This document shows, piece by piece, positions 45,283 to 54,510 of a DNA stretch of 64,000 nucleotides. A program made the position numbers and the translations under genes. The notes below the pieces were generated by a model, which was given only the letters and a program-made list of their open reading frames with translations, searched no databases and was not told the origin of the DNA. The DNA is from Durusdinium trenchii (Eukaryota; Sar; Dinophyceae; Suessiales; Symbiodiniaceae). Numbering within the stretch: the stretch's first letter is position 1; each line of letters begins with the position of its first letter. Location: assembly GCA_963970005.1 (NCBI GenBank), contig CAXAMN010004114.1, forward strand, positions 308,217 through 372,216. The letters run 5' to 3'.

Positions 45283-48200
45283 CCCCTTTCTTCCTTGTAG
45301 TAGAGCTCCTCGATCTTGGTCGCCTTGAGGGCAATGGTGTGGTTATGACCCCTTCCTCAAACTCCAGCTCATCCCCTGAAACATGCAGCTTGCTGGACAG
45401 CAATTGCAATCGACGGAGGCAACAATGCACCGAAGTGCAAATCGTCCTCGCAACCCAGATTGCCCCTATCACTATCAGCACTAGGCCGCACAGCCAGAGG
45501 TTGCCGAAGGTCTCGTCAGAGCCGGCACCACCATGCGCCTCCGCGGCTTGCACTAGCAAACCACCGGCCAACAAAGCCCGAAGAGCCACTTGGTGTTCTT
45601 GAGACTGTGGTTGGAGCGGCTGTCCCCCACCCATCATCCTCTTCACTTGAACTTCACTTCGCAAGCCCAAGTCCTGCTGGAATCCAGTGAAGCTTTGACC
45701 CACGAGCGGCTTGGTCATGCCGTCTGCCACGAGCTCCGTGCCCTTCAAGTGGATGAGCTTCCAAGGGCCACCCGGAAACAGGCTTTGTCCCTCCAGAGCT
45801 TCTCTGAGGATATTGGAACGGACCCTCAGATGCCTCGTCCGCCAAGAGGTGGCGGAGTTTCCGTGGGCTAATCCTATTGCGGCAGCATTGTCACCATAGA
45901 TCACCCTCTCAAACGTGTTGCCCACGAGCTGCTCCCCCCACATGGCACACAACAAAGCCTCTGTGGCTCTTCCAGCATTCAAGGCCTCGCAACAGGAAAC
46001 CAGCTCTGCTTCTGCGGTGCTGTGACATACGAAAGGTTGGGTCGAACTCTGCCAAGCCACCGGTGCACCAGCAAAGCATAGTACCAGGCCTTGCATGCTC
46101 TTGTGACCGTTGCCTGTGCCATAAGCTATATCAGCAAACACTTCAAGCAGCTTTTCGTGGCGCTGAACTTTGAGTTGGCTTCTGGCTCCCCATGGATTGT
46201 GCATGTAGCTTGGGTAGTGAAGATCTCCAGGTTTGTGCTTCACGTAAGCCAGGAGTTCATTGCCAATTTCAATCGCTTTGCCAGGGTTTCTGGTGACAAG
46301 CCTGCTCAAAGCTGCGACGCCGTAGGCCAAATCTGGTCTTGACCTTGTTGACAACCAGAGAAGTGATCCGGCCAAGGCTTGTGCTTCCTTGATCTGGTTG
46401 CGATCGATGTCAGGCTGCTGTTCTCCATCGGCCTCACTGACCTTGAAGTTTGGGAAGGCAGCTGCACGAGTGACTTGCCATCTGGCGAGGATTTCTTGCT
46501 CATACTTATTCTGAGCGATGTGGTACCCATCTCCATCAACATCAGGGGCAATCTCAAAGCCACAAAAGTGAACTGGATTTGTGCTGGAAGCCCATTCGAT
46601 GCTGGATGTGGCCCACGTAGCTCGCAGAGCATCCAAAGCAGCTGAAATGCTCCCTTCCTCACCTGTCAGCAGGATGTCATCGACGTACACGGACATCAAA
46701 CCGGACCAAATTCGTTCACCAGAGATCGAATCCACCTCCTCCAACCGCCAGAGATTTTCATCAGCGGTCTTGCAGAAACTCCCCCGGACTTCACGATCCC
46801 CTTTTTGCCTGGTCCATGACATCTGAGGCAGCTTCGTGTCTCTATACTGTGACCAGTCACGGGGTGATGTCGTCAGGCCGTACATGGCCAATTTGACCAA
46901 CCAAACCTCCCCTTCTCTTGCAAGTCCCAATCGCCGGTAGACGGATGGAATCTCCATTGCCACCAGCTTTCCGTCTTCCCGACGAGGAGCGTTCAAAAAG
47001 GCGACACGAATGTCGGTTGCCGCCATGGCCCAGCCTTTCAAAGATGCCGTTCTCACTAGGGCTCGTACTTGGCAACCGTCAGCACCACCCGCGTAGCTGT
47101 CAGCATCAAAGCGGGTTTCAGAATAGTTGCCGCAACATACGGCACGGGCTCGGCGAGCACCCGTACCAGCTTTTCTGGTGTACACCATCTTTGCAGGGAG
47201 CAATTCAATGGTCTTGTCTTCACGGGCAGCACGATCATGAAGATCTTCTTTTGTAATCTGCTCCACTGCCCTTTTTGTAGTAACCAGCTGGGTGTGCTCT
47301 GCCGTGATTGATGGAGTCCAGTTTTCGAAATCATCCAGGACTTCCCGAGCGGCCACTGTCTTGGTGACCAAGAATTCTTCCTCCATCTCTTTCTGCTCTT
47401 GCAGATGGTTGTTGTGGTCACAATGCAAAAGCTCCTCTTCTAGCTCGACCTTGTTCATGACGGCATTTGTCAACACCTCCATGTATGACCCTTGGTCAGG
47501 GTTCGTGATGTCCAGATGGCCAATCTCTTCACCGATGTAAGTGGCCAAGTTCGCCTGGACGGAGCGGATGAACTGGACCCTCGTGAGAGGAATGTTCCCA
47601 GGTGCTTCATCATCTTTTGGGGCCACCAGGCTTGAGCCACCGCACTGGTTGTTAGGCGCCCCCTCCTTCTCCCCTCCTCCGGACGAGTCCTCCACCATAG
47701 AAACCGAGCTTGGAGTTTCAGCACCCTGGGAACCCCCTTCACACGAGGCCTCCCGCTCAGGGGTTTCGATGGTCCAGCTGTCACTGCTGATCTCGACCTG
47801 GAAGAGCTCCGGGTTGTTGGGACTGCAAGCATCAAACAACTCGCGATGGTTGCAAAGCCAGTTTTGGCACCAGGCATCCTCCCCTTCCATGTGTAACATG
47901 GATACTTGTGGAATTGCCGTCTTTTCAGTGAGCCGTCGACGAGGAACTCCATCTTGCCACGCTGGTCTTCTTGGAGGATCGGACAACACAGGAAGATGGA
48001 CCAGGGCCTCCTCGGCTTCAGGTTGATTGGAATTGGGGACCACAACATCATCCGTGTAGAAGAACCTTTTTGTCTCCAGGGATTGCACATAGTAACTTGT
48101 GGTCGTCATGGATGACTGCAATGCGGGACCAAGCACCACCACCTCATCTCTGATTTCACGCCATGGCTGGTAACGGTCCTGCCATGATTTCTTCAGGGCG

Positions 48201-48643
48201 TAGGCCCGGGAGCCAAATCTCAGCAGAGGGCCTATTGGGAAGCCCAGACTTCGAAGTTGACCCCGAAGACGACGTTCTCCGATGTGGGTTGCAGCAAGCG
48301 GCCACATCTCAAGACCAAGGCCTGTAGTGGTGAGCACTGTGCGAACATGCTTCTTAACCACTCCCAGTTCGCCCTCAACACGGCCATTGGATTTGTAGCT
48401 ATCACCGGATGTCAGCGTTGTTGTGATGCCCCGATCCAGAGTCCAACGACGCACCGGTGCTGAAATCAACTCTCTGGCCCTGTCGCAATGGAGCCTGTAC
48501 AGAGGAAGTCCTAGGCCGCGTAACTTGGCATAGATCTTTGCCAGGGCGGGCAAGATGTGGTTCACCGCACGGCCTGGAAGCACCTCAACGAAGGTCAATT
48601 TCGCACCATGACATCCTGGGCCTCCTCGATGGTTTTTTGCCAT
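45095..48643 (-). CDS. copia pol: integrase (part), reverse transcriptase, RNase H, membrane segment
   Basis: 1,182 codons. Integrase enters at LTFVEVLPGRAV, with catalytic D54 (LHCDRAREL) and E90 (SNGRVEGELG), 35 residues apart as in D,D-35-E integrases. The RT has TDIRVAFLNAP (about 541) and YVDDI (about 651). RNase H has VFADIAYGTG (about 834), STAEAELVS (about 878) and YGDNAAAIG (about 915). After RNase H a 120-residue extension contains a single hydrophobic helix, LWLCGLVLIVIGAIWVA (about 1047-1063), followed by Cys and Arg/Ser-rich sequence. The first 14 codons are out-of-frame readthrough; real pol is entered from the upstream ORF. The protein copies and integrates the element. Confidence 0.95.
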   Translation of the reverse strand: MAKNHRGGPGCHGAKLTFVEVLPGRAVNHILPALAKIYAKLRGLGLPLYRLHCDRARELISAPVRRWTLDRGITTTLTSGDSYKSNGRVEGELGVVKKHVRTVLTTTGLGLEMWPLAATHIGERRLRGQLRSLGFPIGPLLRFGSRAYALKKSWQDRYQPWREIRDEVVVLGPALQSSMTTTSYYVQSLETKRFFYTDDVVVPNSNQPEAEEALVHLPVLSDPPRRPAWQDGVPRRRLTEKTAIPQVSMLHMEGEDAWCQNWLCNHRELFDACSPNNPELFQVEISSDSWTIETPEREASCEGGSQGAETPSSVSMVEDSSGGGEKEGAPNNQCGGSSLVAPKDDEAPGNIPLTRVQFIRSVQANLATYIGEEIGHLDITNPDQGSYMEVLTNAVMNKVELEEELLHCDHNNHLQEQKEMEEEFLVTKTVAAREVLDDFENWTPSITAEHTQLVTTKRAVEQITKEDLHDRAAREDKTIELLPAKMVYTRKAGTGARRARAVCCGNYSETRFDADSYAGGADGCQVRALVRTASLKGWAMAATDIRVAFLNAPRREDGKLVAMEIPSVYRRLGLAREGEVWLVKLAMYGLTTSPRDWSQYRDTKLPQMSWTRQKGDREVRGSFCKTADENLWRLEEVDSISGERIWSGLMSVYVDDILLTGEEGSISAALDALRATWATSSIEWASSTNPVHFCGFEIAPDVDGDGYHIAQNKYEQEILARWQVTRAAAFPNFKVSEADGEQQPDIDRNQIKEAQALAGSLLWLSTRSRPDLAYGVAALSRLVTRNPGKAIEIGNELLAYVKHKPGDLHYPSYMHNPWGARSQLKVQRHEKLLEVFADIAYGTGNGHKSMQGLVLCFAGAPVAWQSSTQPFVCHSTAEAELVSCCEALNAGRATEALLCAMWGEQLVGNTFERVIYGDNAAAIGLAHGNSATSWRTRHLRVRSNILREALEGQSLFPGGPWKLIHLKGTELVADGMTKPLVGQSFTGFQQDLGLRSEVQVKRMMGGGQPLQPQSQEHQVALRALLAGGLLVQAAEAHGGAGSDETFGNLWLCGLVLIVIGAIWVARTICTSVHCCLRRLQLLSSKLHVSGDELEFEEGVITTPLPSRRPRSRSSTTRKKGVGEASPTEDEADNSPSSEEETTLEAQNKSGERGFEIEELYGQNYGAEEKWWVQLKSTAGFAK
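48595..48643 (-). other. gag-pol frame break (overlap of the two large ORFs)
   Basis: Upstream ORF: EEAQDVMVRN then TGA. Downstream ORF: sense begins at LTFVEVLP in the -1 frame. Family logic needs the first frame up to VMVR and the second from LTF, so the switch is at about 48597-48602 (CGA AAT TGA). A one-base loss explains it. Programmed -1 slippage is less likely because no in-phase slippery heptamer is there. Confidence 0.8.
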
Positions 48644-51600
48644 GCCTCAAAGGCTTCATGCCCCCTTTTTTCAGCTCCACCATCTTTTTCTCCACCATCC
48701 TCCCCCGGGATCTCATGCGGTTCTTCACCCAGCATATCCTCTCCAGGATCATCACCGCCTGGTTCGGTAGGAGTGTACTCTTCAGCATCAATGGATGGAG
48801 GCTCCACTGCCGCTGACCCCGGTTGTGCGAGATCTCCACATTCAACCTCCGCCAAAGCGCGGCCAGATCCATCCACCGGAAAGGTGTAGACCGCCACCAT
48901 CATGTACTTGCAATCCTGTCGATGTTGATCTTGGCCGATCACCATCTTGCCAGAAAGATCCACACTCAGGGTGTATGCTTCTGGGTGTGAAATCCTTTTG
49001 TGTGGCTTGCTGCGAGCAGCGGATCTGACGCAATGTTTGCAATCGCGTCTAGCTGGCATGTGGTCATTGAGATAGTGCTGGCGCCAGCCATCCAAAGCCA
49101 CTTGGCCTAACGGACGAAGAGCAGCTTCCAAAGACGGCGTTGAGCCACGATGGAGATGGTCTTGCAAGGCCAACACTAAAGCAACTTTCAAGCCCGGGGC
49201 CCATGCGGCCCATTGTTTGGACTCAGCGCAACGCTCCTGCATGGTCATTTGGTTGCGAGCAGGAGCTGGATCTTCTGGTTGGACACCACTTGGCGGACCG
49301 CGAACTTCATTCAACACTTGAAGGTCTCGCATGACAAAGGCCAGCGAAGTGGGCTTTTTCTTGATGTGGCCCATTGGACCTTGATCAAAATTGATCAACT
49401 TGACTTGGTAGGTCGTGGCGAAATCTTGCCACTCCTTGGTGCGCCATATGGACATGAATTGCTTTCGCCGTACCTCCTCTTCCGGGCGGTACTTGGCAGG
49501 GTCTTCAGGCTGCTCGATGGCCAAGGCTGTCTGAGGCTCCTGAGGGAGGCGAACATCTTCGCAAAGGACGTACAAGGCCAACATTCGGAAGAGCAGCACA
49601 CTGTCTCCATTCACCAGCTCCGCATCCGAAGGAGACAAAGTCGGCAGGCCATACGGATGTTGTTCTGTCCGCAGGATGCCAGGACCGCCATCGTCTTGGT
49701 ATCGGAGCGCCGACACCGTCCGACAAGGTGGCCCACCCACCAAGGCCTTCACTCGGCCTGAAGCCGCCAACGACAGCAGGAACCGGAAAACATGATCATC
49801 ATGAAGATCTGCTGCAATGGGGGCTTGCAAATCAATGCACAAGACTTCAACACCATCCCGCTGCAAGGTCTTCTGCCAGTAGTCCGTGTCAGGACCCGAA
49901 AACAAATGCAGGACAATCTGCTTTGCCTTGTCCAGCCTACGGCGTTTCCGCCGATTCCATGGAAGAAGGTGTCCATCGAATCCCTGATGTAGTGACGTCA
50001 GGTCAGGGATGATCCTCATCAGGATCTCATCGGGCAGGGATGGAAACAGGGCCTTCAATTTCACCGTCAGGGCCAACTCCGTCGAGTCTTGAAGAGAGGC
50101 CAAATCGCTGCTCTGTGGACTTTCCAGCAGCGCTTTCACCAGCAACGCCTTCTTGATGACATGGGTCTGGCGCTGCTCCAACTGATCAATCATCTCTTGG
50201 CCCACCGCCCGAGTGACCATTGGACACCCATGCTGAACCGTCACTGTGAGTTCTTGGCCCCTTTCATCACGGAGACCACACAGACTTCCTTTCCATTCAA
50301 ACTTGTACCCTAGCTCGGCGATGCCACCCAAAGGCACAATCCAAGACTTGCCCATCGCCTCGTCCTGAGGGTCCGAGAGCAGGACCTTTGATGAAGGCTT
50401 CAACCGAAGCTTGGATGTGATGCCATCAGCTAAAGTGACCTGAGTGGGTGCTGCCTCTTGCCATTCCTGCCAGGTCTTCGCTGGTCGTAGGGCATGTGTG
50501 GCACCGGAGTCCAAAAGTACCAGGTCACCTGCTTCATGCTCGAGCTGGCTGATCTTGATGACGCGCAGTTGTGGTACACGGAGGGACTTCAGCAATTTGG
50601 TCGCTTCCTGCAACAAGGCCTCACTTGTTGTTGAGGTTGCCCCAGTCTCACCCCCTTTTGATGCCCCTTCATTTGACTGCGAATCTTGTACTTGTCCTCC
50701 TCCATCAGAGCACACCTCCATCTCCTGCACCTTGATGGGAGCTTGGTTGGCTGCAGTGACGTTGGACGAAGATGATGATTTTGAAGCCCCTTTTCCTCCC
50801 CCTGAGCCCGAACCGGGCTCACCACTGTTCTTGCCCTCCTTGGAGTCTTTGGCGGGGGAAGGTTTTCCTTGTGACTTCAAACGGCATTCTGTTTTGCGGT
50901 GTTCTTTGCTGCCGCAAATCCAACATCGGGCATTTTTGTCCTCAACGCCCTCCCAGCTGTGTGACCATTTGCAGTTCTTTCCAGCCTTGCAGCCAGCATC
51001 CGACCGAAAATACCGGCATGGTGTGGAGGTTGTAGCGACCCCTGCATTGCCACCCTTACCCTTCTCCCCTGTGCCAGCACCCGAAGTTTGTTGCTTCTGT
51101 GAGGCTTCCAACTGTTTAACTTTGATGGGCGACGGTGTAGTAGGTGGAGCATTGATCATCAACGACAATGTTTCAGCTTCAGCCAACAAACACTGACTAA
51201 ACCTCCAGATGCTTTGGTGAATAGGCTGCTGATCAATGGCCAACTGCAAACGACTCTGAGCCAGTCGAAATGACGCTTGGGCGTCAAGCGAAGCCACCAA
51301 ACTGCAAGCAGGCTCTAAGGCCTTCAACAACAATGTACCGTCCGGCAGCACCGCTTCAATCTCTTGAGCCCTGGCAAAATGACGACGCCAAGAGCGGAGA
51401 GATGCAGCCAAATCAGTGGCTCCTGTTGCCTTGTCCAGCGTTGTCAACTTGGCCAAAAGAATCGCCTTCTCTCCAGAGCCGCCCGGTTGGTAGCGGACCA
51501 TGAGGCGAAACAAAAGGGCTGTGGAATTCAGCTCTCTAGCCGTGATCAAGGCCTGTTGCTGGTCAGCGGGGATGGCCCGCAACAGCAAGTTCACTCCTCG

Positions 51601-53196
51601 CTGTTCTGTTCGCTGGTAGCAGCTATCATACAACTCGTCGGGAAGGCGAGGTGCAATCTGAACTCTTTCCAGCGGAGACGAAGTCTTCCAGCGATCATAA
51701 AAACACTGAGCTTCACGCAGGGTCAAATTCCACCATCGAGCACTGACCGACGAAAGGTCCCGAAGCACGGGTCCATTGACTGCAAGCCAGTCACCGAGCT
51801 CCAAAGGCAATGCATCAGCTGCCAACTCAGCGAGCTCTGCCTTGCTGTTGCCACCGCCTTCGCCCCACGGCAAAGGCATTGGTGAAGTGCCACCATCACC
51901 CGGCCAACGACCATAGTGCGGCTCACCCCGCTCTCGAAGCTCCGGACTGGGTTTTCGATTCCCATAGTGACCATCCCCAACTGCACCAGGGGAAAAACGA
52001 TCAAAAACACGATCCACCCCAGGCCGACGGTCGGAACCCCAACCATAAACCTGGCTCTCCGAGCCACGATGAAAGCCAGCTTCATGAGACGAAGTGGGAG
52101 GCACATCTTTCGAGCAAGCTGCTGACTGCGCCCAGCTGACCCCTTCTCGCACGCGCTCCAAATGTTCAGCCCGAGGTTCTGGAGGAGCGAAAGGCGCAAA
52201 TGACTTGCCTTCACGCAAATGCAGCGGCACCCACTGAGAGTCCTGTCGCCGCTTCATTTCCAGCGACTCATAGTCCTGGAACATAACTCCAGCCGAGGCA
52301 CTCTGAATTTCTGCCGAGACACTAGTTGGGAACGGCGGTACAGGTGGTGCAATCACTTCAGGCGGTGGAGGTCCACATGGAATTTGCGTTCTGTTGGGGG
52401 TGTACCGAACATGGTGTCCAGAAGGAGGCCTTCGTGTAGTAGGACTTCTCCCCCGTGGAGTGCTAAGCGAAACTTCCCCACCATGAACCCTATTGGAAAC
52501 ACCACCAGTCAAACGATCATCATGACCAGAGGGGCCCACACCACCATGGACATGTTCATGAGCACCGTCACCACGAAGCCCATCACCTGTTCCCGTTTCC
52601 CACGACGAGGGAGTGGACATAGTACCCATGGGTTGCTGCTGTTGGAGGCTTCTAAGGCGCTCTACTTCAGCTTGAAGATGACTATTTTGCTCCCTCAAAA
52701 ATAGCACCATTTCTGCTTCAAAAGCTCGTTGAAGACTTTCAGGGTCTTTCCGAGCCACCTCACTAGTTCCAGTGAGCTTGATCGCAGGGGGCGATTCCTC
52801 AGGCGGCACCGGCCCCATGGAACGATCTGGCCGACGATCAACCTTCTGTCCCGGCTGACCCTCCTCCGGCATTCGACCTTCAGTTTGGCGAGCTCCCCCA
52901 CCACCGCGACCTTCCGATCTGTGGCCATGGCTATGGCTTGGAGATGTGACGAAACCACGTCCCGACTGGCGCTCGGCTGCTGACCCGCGGCCTTTGCCTA
53001 TTCGACCACCCGTGCCTTCAAGCGGCACTGCCTCCGGACCTTCCACCGGCCCTTCCAGATCTTCGTCGCCGTCGCAGGGAACCGCCGGCAACGTCTCCGG
53101 TCGTCGGCTGCGGAGTGCGACCTCGTTGCGAATCCTCTCAGACCACCAAGGATTTATGAGGTCGAACCCTGGCGGTGAGGATCGCGCCCTCTCCAT
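48595..53196 (-). CDS. copia gag-protease-methyltransferase-like-integrase N-terminal ORF
   Basis: 1,533 codons, starting 41 bases inside the 5' LTR border. Residues 1-480 are low-complexity and likely disordered. A capsid-like gag region (about 490-690; YDRWKTSSPLERVQI, RTEQRGVNLLLRAIP) precedes a CCCH zinc finger (C-x8-C-x5-C-x3-H, about 726-745) and a CCHC-like knuckle (C-x2-C-x4-H-x4-C, about 757-770). The aspartic protease has LLDSGATHALRPA (catalytic D896). Residues 1090-1290 form a methyltransferase-like domain: HLFSGPDTDYW, VLCIDL, GGPPCRTVS with Cys1158, AIEQPEDP. Next come an integrase zinc module (HYLNDHM...CKHC, about 1380-1400) and the first catalytic Asp (YTLSVDLSG, about 1415). 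The ORF ends in the frame break. The CCCH finger beside the knuckle is unusual for copia gag. Confidence 0.92.
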   Translation of the reverse strand: MERARSSPPGFDLINPWWSERIRNEVALRSRRPETLPAVPCDGDEDLEGPVEGPEAVPLEGTGGRIGKGRGSAAERQSGRGFVTSPSHSHGHRSEGRGGGGARQTEGRMPEEGQPGQKVDRRPDRSMGPVPPEESPPAIKLTGTSEVARKDPESLQRAFEAEMVLFLREQNSHLQAEVERLRSLQQQQPMGTMSTPSSWETGTGDGLRGDGAHEHVHGGVGPSGHDDRLTGGVSNRVHGGEVSLSTPRGRSPTTRRPPSGHHVRYTPNRTQIPCGPPPPEVIAPPVPPFPTSVSAEIQSASAGVMFQDYESLEMKRRQDSQWVPLHLREGKSFAPFAPPEPRAEHLERVREGVSWAQSAACSKDVPPTSSHEAGFHRGSESQVYGWGSDRRPGVDRVFDRFSPGAVGDGHYGNRKPSPELRERGEPHYGRWPGDGGTSPMPLPWGEGGGNSKAELAELAADALPLELGDWLAVNGPVLRDLSSVSARWWNLTLREAQCFYDRWKTSSPLERVQIAPRLPDELYDSCYQRTEQRGVNLLLRAIPADQQQALITARELNSTALLFRLMVRYQPGGSGEKAILLAKLTTLDKATGATDLAASLRSWRRHFARAQEIEAVLPDGTLLLKALEPACSLVASLDAQASFRLAQSRLQLAIDQQPIHQSIWRFSQCLLAEAETLSLMINAPPTTPSPIKVKQLEASQKQQTSGAGTGEKGKGGNAGVATTSTPCRYFRSDAGCKAGKNCKWSHSWEGVEDKNARCWICGSKEHRKTECRLKSQGKPSPAKDSKEGKNSGEPGSGSGGGKGASKSSSSSNVTAANQAPIKVQEMEVCSDGGGQVQDSQSNEGASKGGETGATSTTSEALLQEATKLLKSLRVPQLRVIKISQLEHEAGDLVLLDSGATHALRPAKTWQEWQEAAPTQVTLADGITSKLRLKPSSKVLLSDPQDEAMGKSWIVPLGGIAELGYKFEWKGSLCGLRDERGQELTVTVQHGCPMVTRAVGQEMIDQLEQRQTHVIKKALLVKALLESPQSSDLASLQDSTELALTVKLKALFPSLPDEILMRIIPDLTSLHQGFDGHLLPWNRRKRRRLDKAKQIVLHLFSGPDTDYWQKTLQRDGVEVLCIDLQAPIAADLHDDHVFRFLLSLAASGRVKALVGGPPCRTVSALRYQDDGGPGILRTEQHPYGLPTLSPSDAELVNGDSVLLFRMLALYVLCEDVRLPQEPQTALAIEQPEDPAKYRPEEEVRRKQFMSIWRTKEWQDFATTYQVKLINFDQGPMGHIKKKPTSLAFVMRDLQVLNEVRGPPSGVQPEDPAPARNQMTMQERCAESKQWAAWAPGLKVALVLALQDHLHRGSTPSLEAALRPLGQVALDGWRQHYLNDHMPARRDCKHCVRSAARSKPHKRISHPEAYTLSVDLSGKMVIGQDQHRQDCKYMMVAVYTFPVDGSGRALAEVECGDLAQPGSAAVEPPSIDAEEYTPTEPGGDDPGEDMLGEEPHEIPGEDGGEKDGGAEKRGHEAFEAWQKTIEEAQDVMVRN

Positions 53197-53219
53197 GGCC
53201 CGAGAAAGGCGCCTAAAAA

Positions 53220-53237
53220 GAGCTTGGGCTCATAACC
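53220..53237 (-). promoter_or_regulatory. Primer binding site complementary to tRNA-Met anticodon arm
   Basis: Directly after the 5' LTR the - strand reads GGTTATGAGCCCAAGCTC. Its complement has the anticodon arm of an elongator tRNA-Met: stem UUGGG, loop CUCAUAA, then CC. This is the half-tRNA priming layout known from Drosophila copia, not the usual 3'-CCA site. Confidence 0.8.
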
Positions 53238-53315
53238 CTTGAAAGGATCACAAGCGGGCCTTTTTCCTTCACTTGAGAACAAAAGCCTTCAGGTGTTCGC
53301 ACCTCTATTCACAGA
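53238..53315 (-). repeat. 5' LTR, 78 bases
   Basis: Identical to the 3' LTR. At 78 bases it must hold promoter, transcription start and polyadenylation signals if the element is autonomous. Confidence 0.9.
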
Positions 53316-53320
53316 CCCGT
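53316..53320. repeat. Target-site duplication, right copy (CCCGT)
   Basis: Exact match to 44642-44646. Confidence 0.9.
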
Positions 53321-54256
53321 AAACCATATTTAGCTAGCTTGTGTATGCTTGTGTGGTGCCAACGGCACTTCTTACATTGGACAACCCACAACTGAACATT
53401 GAAATTGAAATACAGTCTGCCAGTTGGAACTTTCTGCAGTGATGTCGTTGTGTGACGTGTCCAACCAAGGAAAAGAGAAAATGTCCAAAGCCATAGACCA
53501 CGGAGAAAAGATGTGGGCTTGAGTCAGTGCGTTCCAAGTTGAGTACATGCAGGAGCACGTTCTGCCGGAGCTATCAAGAAATGGAGCTACCATCATAGGT
53601 CCTTGCCCTCACAACTGTCCATTTCCAAGAATGTTTGCATTAGTTGAGAAAGCATTCGCTTATCAGGAAAGCTTTGCTAACCTTTGCTGCGCTTTTCGTT
53701 TTTGCAGGTTGAGTCCATTCTCAAGCCTAGTTGATGTGCCATGCATGGGCTCTGTCAAGCTTTGGTTTTCTCTATCTCGCACTACATCAGTCGCTCCACC
53801 GATTGCGTGAGGGTTCAAGCTGGCCATGTGCAGTCTGAAGTCCTTGCAAAATGACAGGCTTGCAGTGTCTCACCCATCCATCGCAGCACAATGCTGACTG
53901 ATGCTGACTGCCTGCAGTTTCAGCTGTGTTTCTGAAGTTCCAACTGAATTAATTAAGCAAGTTCACTACAAATATTACAATATATATACCCGACTTGAGG
54001 ATCCAGAACCCTCGAAGTTGCAGCTCTGTGGGGAAGTGCTGCGTTCCAAGGCGTGATTGTTCTTGAGCAACAATTGGCGAGTGAAACAATGCGTTTGTTC
54101 AAGTGCCTGAAAATTGCTTGCAGAGGGCGTGCTAGTTGCAAGCACACTCAATGTCCGCTTGATTAGCACATGCACAACATCGCAAACATCCGCATACATC
54201 CGCAAGTATTTTTTTTGAGCTTCAAAAGTCCAGAACTCTGCGCGTTAAACGCTCAG
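53321..54256. other. Intergenic, upstream of the cytochrome-b5 gene
   Basis: No exon or RNA gene recognised. The promoter of the next gene should be here, but no defined motif can be pointed to. Confidence 0.4.
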
Positions 54257-54510
54257 ATGGCTTGGGGCAATGCGTTGCTCGTGGTCTTGCTTTCTGCTTT
54301 ACCACAGATTGCGGCTGGTAACGGCTGCACAGCAACGCAGATTCAGAATGACTTGCTCCCCAACCATGCCACACCATCCAGTTGCTGGACCGTCATTGTG
54401 GTGAACCGTCAGAAGGTCGTCTACGATGTGACAAAGCTGGTGTCCAACCATGAAGGAGGGCGGAGGGTCATTGAGCAAATGTGTGGACGCGACGGAAGCA
54501 TCGGGTTTTG
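54257..54510 (+). CDS. Cyt-b5 gene exon 1: signal peptide and domain 1
   Basis: The signal peptide runs to about residue 22. Domain 1 has SSCWTVIVVN, VYDVTKLVSNHEGGRR and MCGRDGSIGF. I start at the second in-frame ATG (54257) because it begins the signal peptide; the ATG at 54170 would add 29 residues that spoil it. The exon ends TTTTG|GC, a GC donor; joining to exon 2 gives GF-WCWH, placing the second His at the family spacing. Confidence 0.8.

Larger units (their letters stand above)
44647..53315 (-). mobile_element. Nearly intact Ty1/copia retrotransposon with 78-nt LTRs
   Basis: Identical 78-base repeats flank 8.5 kb, bounded by a perfect CCCGT target duplication. Reading the - strand: 5' LTR, primer site, a 1,533-codon gag-protease-methyltransferase-like-integrase ORF, a 1,182-codon integrase-RT-RNase H ORF in the -1 frame, a third 168-codon ORF, polypurine tract, 3' LTR. 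All catalytic residues of protease, integrase, RT and RNase H are in place. Identical LTRs and an unmutated target duplication mean a recent insertion. The only visible lesion is the frame break near 48600. Confidence 0.95.

Noticed and set aside
48632..48639. A-run CAAAAAAC as a programmed -1 slippery site in the copia gag-pol overlap
   Set aside because: The A AAA AAC heptamer is not in the zero frame, and the protein sequence still fits the upstream frame for about ten codons after it.
53220..53240. tRNA-Met gene
   Set aside because: Only the anticodon arm is present, next to an LTR; acceptor, D and T arms are missing. It is a primer site.
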